A stretch of DNA of 6,129 nucleotides from Ignavibacteriota bacterium. GTDB lineage: Bacteria; Bacteroidota; Ignavibacteria; UBA10030; SZUA-254. Both the position numbers and the translations under genes were made by a program. The DNA lies in the NCBI GenBank assembly GCA_016191715.1, contig JACPVN010000483.1:1-6129 (forward strand). The letters are read 5' to 3'. Positions 1 through 5,109 of this stretch are shown here, one piece after another (the first letter of the stretch is position 1; each line of letters begins with the position of its first letter). The notes under the pieces were generated by a model, which had not been told where the DNA came from, made no database searches, and saw only the letters and a program-made list of their open reading frames with translations.

Positions 1-1
1 G

Positions 2-1360
2 GAGATTGAAATACATCTTCTCGAATGTCACGGCTGTACAGAACTTGCAGACGAAATGCTTGCATTCCACAAGGAACTGCATGAAGAAATGACAACAACG
101 CCACAGGAAATCCCTGTGAACGAATACGCGCTTGCAAAGCCACGCTATGAAATTACACTCAATCCCGATACCAACATGCCGATAGAAGTCTATCGCCAAC
201 CGACAACGATGCTGGAGAAGTTCAGGAATTTTGTGAGGAAACATCCGGTGGTGACAACAGGAAGTAGTATGATGATGACGGGGATTCTGGCATCACTTTT
301 TTATTTTACTCCTTATCGGGGTTCTGATTCTAACCCGGTTGCGGTAGTTCCCAAAATCCGGGATGGAAATCTTGAGGTAATTAATAAAGATGCACAAATC
401 ATTTGGATAATCTCTTCGTTGGATTTACAGCATTATGAATATAGCAGTCTTGATGTATTAAATCGTTGCAGTGCCGTGAATGATCTCAATAATGATGGGC
501 TAAATGAAGTAATGACAACTTCTAACCTTGGTAATGATGTTAATCCATTCCATACTGTAAAAATATTCTCCCATGACCGGAAGTTGCAAAAAGAGGTAAG
601 TCTTACCCAACCACTATCATTTCGGGGAAATCAATATCCCGAATCATTTACAGCAAATGAAATTATTTGTGATGGTTTTGAATCGCCTGAAAAAAAAGAA
701 ATAATTGTATGTGCGAATAATACACGTTCTCCTAACATGATTACCCGGCTTGATAACAATGGAAACGTTATCGGGAAATATATTCATTTTGGCGCCGGGC
801 GGATGGTAGAAGTAAAAAATGTAGCTTCCGTAACTAACGGAATACTCTTCTTTGGGCAGAATGATATCGGAGAAGAAGATTCATTAACAAACGCTGTATT
901 AGCTTTTCTTGATATTTCAAAATTAAGAGGTGTAAATGAATCATCAGGAAGCAAAGGATTTGGACTTCCTACGTCGGAGGCAGAACTATTTTACATTCGA
1001 TTCCCCATGAGTGACATGCATTATTTATGGAATTCAAAGAATATTGTCACAAATTTTGAATTAACGATAATTGAAGGTAAGCGGTTTTTGAAATTTTGGG
1101 TTAAAGGTCAACATAATTATAATGAAAGAAATCCATGGGAACCGTCGTTTGAATATCTCTTTGATGAAAACCTTCAGATTGTAAAGGTCAATTATAATTC
1201 AACAACATTGAACGCACGAAAACAATTAGTCTTAGAAAGAAAACTCACAGGAACATTTGATGAGGAATATCTCAACAATCTCAAAAACGGTGTCCGCTAC
1301 TGGGATGGACGTGAGTGGCGAAGTGAGGCGACGAGAGTTGTGCATCGAGAAGTACAATAA
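2..1360 (+). CDS. Putative zf-HC2 anti-sigma-like membrane sensor, 5'-partial
   Basis: The frame is open from base 2 to the TAA at 1358-1360, so the ATG at 56 is probably internal and the true start lies left of the window. Upstream of that ATG the frame reads HLLECHGC (bases 14-37), an H-x3-C-x2-C motif typical of zinc-binding anti-sigma (ZAS, zf-HC2) domains, followed by TELADEM. Counting from the ATG at 56, residues 1-60 are hydrophilic and probably cytoplasmic. Residues about 64-85 form one membrane helix (VVTTGSSMMMTGILASLFYF). Residues 90-434 are probably periplasmic. A D-x-N-x-D-G-x-x-E loop at 143-151 resembles the calcium loop of FG-GAP/VCBS repeats, and a second DNNGN loop lies at 233-237. 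Known family role: ZAS domains hold an ECF sigma factor at the membrane until a signal arrives. Inference: a sigma gene may lie just upstream. The ligand is unknown. The two ends are clearly GC-richer than the middle. No product name beyond this is supported. Confidence 0.72.
   Translation, partial: EIEIHLLECHGCTELADEMLAFHKELHEEMTTTPQEIPVNEYALAKPRYEITLNPDTNMPIEVYRQPTTMLEKFRNFVRKHPVVTTGSSMMMTGILASLFYFTPYRGSDSNPVAVVPKIRDGNLEVINKDAQIIWIISSLDLQHYEYSSLDVLNRCSAVNDLNNDGLNEVMTTSNLGNDVNPFHTVKIFSHDRKLQKEVSLTQPLSFRGNQYPESFTANEIICDGFESPEKKEIIVCANNTRSPNMITRLDNNGNVIGKYIHFGAGRMVEVKNVASVTNGILFFGQNDIGEEDSLTNAVLAFLDISKLRGVNESSGSKGFGLPTSEAELFYIRFPMSDMHYLWNSKNIVTNFELTIIEGKRFLKFWVKGQHNYNERNPWEPSFEYLFDENLQIVKVNYNSTTLNARKQLVLERKLTGTFDEEYLNNLKNGVRYWDGREWRSEATRVVHREVQ
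245..310 (+). other. Predicted transmembrane helix of the anti-sigma-like protein
   Basis: This stretch encodes about 22 mostly uncharged residues, preceded by a basic segment (KFRNFVRKH) and followed by YRGSDSN. The positive-inside rule puts the zinc motif in the cytoplasm and the long C-terminal part outside the inner membrane. Many residues are Thr, Ser and Gly, so the helix is only moderately hydrophobic. Confidence 0.6.
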
Positions 1361-1464
1361 CCTTGCGCCTGCCTGCCTTTGGCATGGAAGGTTTCTCTTG
1401 TAAAATATCTCGCAGATTAATCAAAAGTATTCTCTTCTTGAAATAGGAAAACCTTCGCAAGGAT
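1359..1464. repeat. Palindrome-ended repeat family, copy 1 (106 bp)
   Basis: The left end is AACCTTGCG, then 20 extra bases (1368-1387), then AAGGTT. The right end is AACCTTCGCAAGGAT (1450-1464), the inverted counterpart with one change. The 56-base interior resembles copy 2 (2122-2206) loosely, with TCTC..GTAAA near the left and TTGAAA.AGGAA near the right. The left end folds as AACCTT/AAGGTT around an inner TGCC/GGCA stem and is followed by TTTCTCTT, so it may also end transcription of the gene to its left. The first two bases are the last two of that gene's TAA stop codon. Confidence 0.75.
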
Positions 1465-1500
1465 AATCCCGAAAAGCAAGTGCGTAGCATCTCTGTTTAC

Positions 1501-1737
1501 CTAACTCAATGAAACCTCAGTTCTTTTTCCTGTTGCTTCATTGACAAAAGAAAGCATTCCGCTTTCATCTCTCCGAAACATCTCATTTGCGTTAAGGAGT
1601 TCTATGCCGTAAATCGTACCGTCAGGAGAAATATCAACCATGAGTTCATCACTGAGTCGGATTGTTTCTACTTCGTCTGTCTTTGTTTTGAATGAGACAT
1701 AGGCAATGTTATATCGCGGATCATACGTCATCTTCAT
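1501..1737 (-). CDS. DUF2283 family protein, 78 aa
   Basis: The protein opens with MKMTYDPRYNIAYVSF and has LSDELMVDISPDGTIYG followed by IELLNAN (residues 28-51). This is the recognisable DUF2283 pattern: an N-terminal TYDP, a strand with A-Y-V, then D-x-x-G-x-x-x-G-I-E-x-L-x-A. These are small, soluble, probably beta-rich proteins of unknown biochemical role. An upstream in-frame start at 1785 is possible, but the ATG at 1737 fits the family N-terminus and has AGGA eight bases before it. It begins 13 bases after the stop of the broken DUF4258 gene on the same strand, an arrangement that suggests one operon. DUF2283 genes are often found next to DUF4258 genes, and the pair has been suspected to be a toxin-antitoxin-like module; that role is inference here. 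The 16 residues added by the longer start (MLLLQYFQD...) look like untranslated leader. Confidence 0.82.
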   Translation of the reverse strand: MKMTYDPRYNIAYVSFKTKTDEVETIRLSDELMVDISPDGTIYGIELLNANEMFRRDESGMLSFVNEATGKRTEVSLS

Positions 1738-1744
1738 ATTTTTT

Positions 1745-1749
1745 TTCCT
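1745..1749 (-). promoter_or_regulatory. Ribosome binding site fixing the DUF2283 start
   Basis: On the minus strand AGGAA is followed by an A-rich spacer and the ATG at 1737. It lies directly after the TAA (1753-1751) that ends the DUF4258 C-terminal frame, which fits translational coupling of the two genes before the upstream one was damaged. Confidence 0.6.
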
Positions 1750-1750
1750 A

Positions 1751-2042
1751 TTAAAAATATCTTGAAAGTACTGTAACAACAACAATCACTAAATCTTCTT
1801 CTACCCCAATAACTTCGACCTGCTTTGTATGATGATTGTGTTGCCGAATAAGGATATTAACCCTTCGACTTCGCTCAAGGTGACGTTTGCCGATTGCTTT
1901 CGTCATGCTGAGCGGAGTCGAAGCATCAACAATGGCATTAGGCAACACGCTCCTCTTGTGCAAGAGTTGTTGCGACATCTTCTTCAGTGATTCCACGTTC
2001 AGTCATTCGTTCTCTGGCATGAGGATGGATGATGTAGTGCAT
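1751..2042 (-). pseudogene. DUF4258 family gene split by a palindromic repeat
   Basis: Two pieces of one family lie on the minus strand in different frames. The N-terminal piece starts at the ATG at 2042 and reads MHYIIHPHARERM then TERGITEEDVATTL, ending at a TAA (1940-1938) after 34 residues. HPHARERM-x-ERGI-x-E-x-V is the hallmark start of DUF4258. The C-terminal piece, read in the frame ending at the TAA 1753-1751, is HTKQVEVIGVEEDLVIVVVTV plus LSRYF, matching the usual DUF4258 end (KQVEV..V...D..VVVTV). Between them is an imperfect inverted repeat (1838-1948) whose boundary falls on the last codons of the N-terminal piece. Cutting out these 111 bases would leave only about 59 codons and a one-base frame error, so the event was probably not a clean insertion: middle residues were also lost. 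The family is about 80-90 aa in the subtype I recall. The product is probably non-functional unless a frameshift product is made. It sits upstream of the intact DUF2283 gene. Confidence 0.8.
1838..1948. repeat. 111 bp imperfect palindrome, REP/RPE-like, inside DUF4258
   Basis: The outer ends are GTGTTGCC (1838-1845) and its exact inverse GGCAACAC (1941-1948). The core arms are 1863-1885 (CTTCGACTTCGCTCAAGG...) and 1901-1923 (...CTGAGCGGAGTCGAAG), 19 of 23 bases complementary around a 15-base loop. The segments between outer and core arms pair only weakly. The core CTTCGACT.CGCTCA..GTGACG / GTCATGCTGAGCGGAGTCGAAG is a very widespread intergenic palindrome; its translation gives the familiar spurious peptide VMLSGVEAS. 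Whether the outer arms belong to the element or partly to the host gene cannot be decided from one copy. Confidence 0.82.
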
Positions 2043-2121
2043 ATTTTCTTATCTAAATTAAGAATTTACCTGAGATTTGCAAAGAGTACTCATGTGCCAC
2101 ACACTTTCCTTTCAAACCTCG
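2043..2121. other. Leader region upstream of the DUF4258 remnant
   Basis: This AT-rich stretch lies directly before the minus-strand ATG at 2042. It should hold the promoter of the DUF4258-DUF2283 operon. Only a weak minus-strand TTGCAA with an AT-rich block about 17 bases further is visible, and the ribosome binding site before 2042 is poor (TAAGAAAAT). No coding signal was found. Confidence 0.3.
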
Positions 2122-2206
2122 AACCTTGCGAAGGTTTCATCCGTAAATTGCTTTGCTGGCTAATTCAGGGCATTTCCTTATTGAAAAAGAAAACCTTCGC
2201 AAGGTT
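2122..2206. repeat. Palindrome-ended repeat family, copy 2 (85 bp)
   Basis: The left end is the intact 15-base palindrome AACCTTGCGAAGGTT (2122-2136). The right end is its exact inverse AACCTTCGCAAGGTT (2192-2206), preceded by GAAAAAGAA and followed by AAT. The 55-base interior has no obvious coding content. This copy lacks the 20-base insert seen in copies 1 and 3: 85 plus 20 gives their 105-106 bases, so it shows the simple form of the family. Confidence 0.8.
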
Positions 2207-2366
2207 AATGTCGAATGTTCTTTTGGGGATTTCTTTCTGAAAATTCCTATTAAATCCAAATCCTCCACAACCCTTTTCTTTCTTTTCAATTCATTTTCTG
2301 TAAATATCAATAAAAAGGTGGTGGAAATTCCACCATTTGGTGGTGGATTTTACACCATGAATATCC
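2207..2366. other. Non-coding AT-rich spacer with GGTGG palindromes
   Basis: There is no gene with family resemblance on either strand here. The right part holds GGTGGAAATTCCACC (2320-2334), a palindrome with 7-base arms around one base. Its right arm can instead pair with the next GGTGG (CCACC-ATTT-GGTGG, 2330-2343), so two hairpins exclude each other. It lies just before repeat copy 3. The rest (2207-2316) is pyrimidine-rich and otherwise featureless. Confidence 0.5.
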
Positions 2367-2471
2367 AACCTTGCGCCTGCCCGCCCTTGGCATGGAAGGT
2401 TCTCTGTATAAAAAGAGGAGAATATTTGAGACAAAATGAACGGTATTGACAAGAAAAACCTTCGCAAGGTT
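2367..2471. repeat. Palindrome-ended repeat family, copy 3 (105 bp)
   Basis: The left end is AACCTTGCG, a 20-base insert (2376-2395, CCTGCCCGCCCTTGGCATGG) and AAGGTT (2396-2401). The right end is AACCTTCGCAAGGTT (2457-2471) followed by AAT. The insert differs from that of copy 1 at two positions, both C for T, which indicates a shared origin. The interior is 55 bases, the same length as in copy 2, but it has diverged. Copy 3 lies about 50 bases upstream of the promoter of the LamG gene. Confidence 0.8.
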
Positions 2472-2519
2472 AATACAAAAAAAAGTTGAAAAATGTTGGT
2501 GGAATTTTCGGCAGGGAGA

Positions 2520-2548
2520 TTGAAGTGCAAGGAAGTATAGAGTATAAA
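2520..2548 (+). promoter_or_regulatory. Candidate sigma-70-type promoter of the LamG gene
   Basis: TTGAAG (2520-2525) and TATAAA (2543-2548) are separated by 17 bases, close to the consensus -35 and -10 boxes. This would start transcription near 2555 and give a leader of about 30 bases before the ATG at 2585. No TAnnTTTG box of the classic Bacteroidetes type is seen here. The call rests on motif and position only. Confidence 0.4.
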
Positions 2549-2571
2549 TCACAATTTATTCTATAACACAT

Positions 2572-2577
2572 AAAGGA
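2572..2577 (+). promoter_or_regulatory. Ribosome binding site of the LamG gene
   Basis: AAAGGA lies seven bases before the ATG at 2585, which is directly followed by a signal peptide. Both support this start. Confidence 0.65.
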
Positions 2578-2584
2578 AACTTCT

Positions 2585-4843
2585 ATGCACTTAGTTAAAT
2601 CTTTTTTATCAATACTCACAATAATAACTATAGTCGGGTTATTGTTGCCTGCATTTTCTAATGCACAAATAGATAATGGTCTTGTTGCATACTATCCGTT
2701 CAACGGAAATGCGAATGATGCAACTGGAAATGGAAATAATGGAAATGTTTTTGGAGCGAGTTTAACAACTGATCGCTTTGGAAATCAGAATAGCGCCTAT
2801 TTTTTCAATGGAACATCAGACTCAATACAGGTATTAAATTCTCCTTCACTTAATCCACAATATCTAACGTTAGCTGCATGGGTTTATTATCAAGGAGCAA
2901 GTTATAATGGTCATATTGTTTCAAAGAGTTTGAGTCAGTTTGATCTCTATATCGAAAAATCAATTGATAATGGTATTGGAGGACATGTGAATAATCAACC
3001 AATTAGATCCCAAATCCCTGCACAACAAAACAATTGGATGTTTCTTTGTTTAATTAAAGATTATGATAGCGTTTACTTGTTTAAGAACGGTGTAAAAATA
3101 AAATCGTTACTTAATGTGGGAACGATTGTTTCATCGCCTTATAATATGTTGATCGGGAGACACCCAACTGATGCTAATAGTAAATTTCAGGGAAAGATTG
3201 ACGACATCCGAATATACAATCGTGCATTAGATGCGATAGAAATTCAATCATTATTTCACGAAGGCGACGGGGAAAATTCAACAGGAGACTTGATTGCATT
3301 TTATCCTTTTAACGGAAATGCAAATGACGAGAGTGGAAATGGGCTTCATGGTACTGTAAGCGGTGCTTCTCTTACTTATGATAGATTAGGCAATGAAAAT
3401 AGTGCTTATAGTTTTAATGGAAGTAACAATTTTATTACAGTTTCAGAAGACTCTCGTTTCAACTTTGGAAATCAATTTACGTTAGTAAGTTGGGTTAATG
3501 TAATCGGTAACGGGAGAATACTTTCAAAAGGCTTCTCGTCAAATAATCCAGGCTACGAAATAATGATGGAAATATCTGGAAGTAATGTCAAAATACGATT
3601 TAATATGACTTTAGATGGATATCCAGGTTCAGGTCAGCCTGGGGGTGCTCAATATGATGTTTATAGCACATCGTTATTTCCTATAAATACTTGGAATCAA
3701 ATTGCCGTAACGTATGACAATTCAAAGATACGATTTTATATAAATGGAAGTTTTAGCAATGAAGTTTCTGCTATTGGAACTGTTGCGTCAAACAATTATG
3801 ACCTATCAATTGGACGGAGGAATATTGGTCCGGGTGGAATTACACCCTCAGACTATTTTCATGGAGGAATTGATGACATCAGGATTTATCGTCGAGCATT
3901 AAATCAACAAGAAATATTTTCTCTGTATGATAACGTTCCTTTGCCTCCGACAATTACATGTCCCGATAGTGTTGTAGTATATGTCTCCAATAATCAATGT
4001 CAAGCCAATGTTGAGTTTCAAAATTTACTTATTACCGATGGAGCAACTACTGTCGAGTGTTCTCCGTTGTCTGGTTCTGCGTTTCCAATTGGACTAACAT
4101 TGGTGACCTGCACTGCTACAAATTCTATTGGTTCTGCAACGTGTTCATTTTATGTCATGGTTATTGATAGTCAGAAACCAACCATTACACTAACGGTTTC
4201 TCCAAGTTCTCTTTGGCCACCCAATCATAAACTAAGAGATATTCAGGCAACAGTTTCCGTTAATGACAATTGCTCAGGAGTTACTTATGTACTGACATCC
4301 ATCACAAGTAATGAACCGGATAATGGAAATGGGGATGGTGATCAAGCAATTGATATTCAAGATGCAAGCTACGGTACAAATGATCTTTCTTTCAAACTTC
4401 GAGCAGAGCGGAAGGGTCAAGGAAGCGGACGAATTTACACTATCAAATATACAGCTACTGACGTTTCGGGAAATCAAATTGAAGCGATTGCATCTGTGAA
4501 AGTCCCGCACAATTTAGGTAAAGAAAACATCAGTGTGATTAACGCTGGTACACCAAGTGAATATTCTCTTGGACATAACTTCCCCAACCCATTCAACCCG
4601 TCAACAGTTATCCGTTATCAATTGCCGGTGCTGAGTTACGTTTCTCTTAAAGTATTTAACACACTTGGTCAGGAAGTTGCAACGCTTGCAGATGGAATTC
4701 AGGATGCAGGATATAAACTGCAGGCATGGAATGCAACAAGTGAACAGAGCGGAGTTTACTTCTATCGTTTGCAGGCAACACCGGTGAGTGGTTCTGCAAA
4801 TGAGGCTTATACGGAAACCAAGAAACTCCTTCTGGTTAAATAG
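2585..4843 (+). CDS. Secreted LamG-LamG-HYR protein with T9SS sorting tail
   Basis: A complete 752-residue protein. Residues 1-27 are a Sec signal peptide with cleavage likely after FSNA. Residues 31-226 and 234-449 are two LamG/concanavalin A-like domains (Laminin_G_3 type). Both open with YPFNGNAND, continue with FGNQNSAY.FNG or LGNENSAY.FNG, and close with IDDIRIY.RAL, so they are a tandem duplication. Residues about 455-528 are a HYR domain (PPTITCPDSVVV at the start, GLTLVTCTATN in the core). Residues 529-642 are an Ig-like module with SLWPPNHKL, SNEPDNGNGDGDQ, LRAER and TATDVSGN. Residues 657-752 are a T9SS type A sorting domain with NFPNPFNPST and a C-terminal KKLLLVK. LamG and HYR domains are known for binding glycans or proteins and for adhesion. 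The inferred path is Sec export, T9SS transport across the outer membrane, and attachment or release at the surface. There is no catalytic domain, so it is probably an adhesin or matrix protein. It is convergent with the next gene and appears monocistronic. Confidence 0.9.
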   Translation: MHLVKSFLSILTIITIVGLLLPAFSNAQIDNGLVAYYPFNGNANDATGNGNNGNVFGASLTTDRFGNQNSAYFFNGTSDSIQVLNSPSLNPQYLTLAAWVYYQGASYNGHIVSKSLSQFDLYIEKSIDNGIGGHVNNQPIRSQIPAQQNNWMFLCLIKDYDSVYLFKNGVKIKSLLNVGTIVSSPYNMLIGRHPTDANSKFQGKIDDIRIYNRALDAIEIQSLFHEGDGENSTGDLIAFYPFNGNANDESGNGLHGTVSGASLTYDRLGNENSAYSFNGSNNFITVSEDSRFNFGNQFTLVSWVNVIGNGRILSKGFSSNNPGYEIMMEISGSNVKIRFNMTLDGYPGSGQPGGAQYDVYSTSLFPINTWNQIAVTYDNSKIRFYINGSFSNEVSAIGTVASNNYDLSIGRRNIGPGGITPSDYFHGGIDDIRIYRRALNQQEIFSLYDNVPLPPTITCPDSVVVYVSNNQCQANVEFQNLLITDGATTVECSPLSGSAFPIGLTLVTCTATNSIGSATCSFYVMVIDSQKPTITLTVSPSSLWPPNHKLRDIQATVSVNDNCSGVTYVLTSITSNEPDNGNGDGDQAIDIQDASYGTNDLSFKLRAERKGQGSGRIYTIKYTATDVSGNQIEAIASVKVPHNLGKENISVINAGTPSEYSLGHNFPNPFNPSTVIRYQLPVLSYVSLKVFNTLGQEVATLADGIQDAGYKLQAWNATSEQSGVYFYRLQATPVSGSANEAYTETKKLLLVK

Positions 4844-4874
4844 TTAACTGGTTAATTCGTTAATTGGTGATTCG
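4843..4874 (+). repeat. Octanucleotide tandem repeat, four units
   Basis: GTTAACTG, GTTAATTC, GTTAATTG and GTGATTCG follow each other with an exact 8-base period. The first base is the G of the LamG gene's TAG stop. The units differ by one to three changes. No hairpin or coding role is obvious; it may be a slippage-prone minisatellite seed. Confidence 0.6.
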
Positions 4875-4904
4875 TATTATTGCCGCCTGTCCGCATAAGG
4901 AGGA

Positions 4905-4918
4905 TTGACTTAAGTCAA
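4905..4918. repeat. Perfect 14 bp palindrome TTGACTTAAGTCAA
   Basis: The two halves are exact inverse complements with no central gap. It lies downstream of both convergent genes, so a classic operator role is unlikely; it is more likely part of an intergenic palindromic repeat. The GCCGCCTGTCCGC just before it (4882-4894) looks like one half of a GC-rich hairpin whose other arm is missing. Confidence 0.55.
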
Positions 4919-4929
4919 CGGTTAAAAAA

Positions 4930-5009
4930 GGTGCCGCTCACTTTCTTCTTGTGGATGAGTAAGACCAATCTCTTGTGAATTGTGGTTAGGGAGAAAAGTG
5001 AGTGGCGCC
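4930..5009. repeat. Long imperfect hairpin between convergent genes
   Basis: Arms 4930-4948 (GGTGCCGCTCACTTTCTTC) and 4991-5009 (GAGAAAAGTGAGTGGCGCC) match at 15 of 19 positions around a 42-base loop. Some mismatches would be G-U pairs in RNA. It precedes the terminator hairpin directly, so it would be the last structure in the LamG transcript. It could protect the 3' end or be a stray repeat; the sequence does not decide. Confidence 0.5.
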
Positions 5010-5015
5010 TGTTTC

Positions 5016-5056
5016 AAAAAAAATCCCTCACACGATTATTCGGGCGAGGGATTTTT
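5016..5056. terminator. Bidirectional rho-independent terminator
   Basis: AAAAATCCCTC (5019-5029) pairs perfectly with GAGGGATTTTT (5046-5056), an 11-base stem with a 16-base loop. The T-run at 5052-5056 serves plus-strand transcripts, and the A-run at 5016-5023 gives eight U for minus-strand transcripts. It sits between the stop codons of two convergent genes, as expected for a shared terminator. Confidence 0.75.
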
Positions 5057-5109
5057 GTAGGGCGATATTCATATCGCCACCGACGTAGGCGAATTAAAAT
5101 TCGCCCTAC
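5057..5109. repeat. Double-hairpin palindromic repeat (GTAGGGCGA...)
   Basis: The outer arms are GTAGGGCGA (5057-5065) and TCGCCCTAC (5101-5109). Inside are two perfect 8-base hairpins: GGCGATAT-TC-ATATCGCC (5061-5078) and GGCGAATT-AA-AATTCGCC (5088-5105). This gives either two small hairpins or one long structure. GTAGGGCGA/TCGCCCTAC elements are a common class of bacterial intergenic palindrome. The right edge supplies the TAG stop (5108-5106) of the minus-strand gene. Confidence 0.75.

Noticed and set aside
56..58. ATG at 56 as the true start of the left-hand gene
   Set aside because: The frame stays open to the window edge and carries a conserved-looking zinc motif before it; no ribosome binding site was seen in front of it.
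1281..1490. 69-codon minus-strand frame containing SMPKAGRRKV
   Set aside because: It overlaps the sensor gene's end and repeat copy 1. A similar peptide (SMPRAGRRKV) appears at copy 3 only because the repeat DNA is shared.
1887..2240. 117-codon plus-strand frame with VMLSGVEAS
   Set aside because: This is the familiar spurious translation of the palindromic repeat, antisense to the clear DUF4258 N-terminus.
1359..2471. Repeats as integron attC sites or a CRISPR array
   Set aside because: AAC/GTT ends recall attC, but the outer bases do not fit the RYYYAAC/GTTRRRY pattern and no integrase or cassette layout is present. Three unevenly spaced inverted-end repeats do not form a CRISPR array.
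2153..2552. Three overlapping frames of 79-98 codons on both strands
   Set aside because: They run through repeat copies 2 and 3 and AT-rich spacer, resemble no family I know, and have no good ribosome binding site.
4274..4510. Short frames on both strands inside the LamG gene
   Set aside because: Shadows of a well-supported secreted protein.
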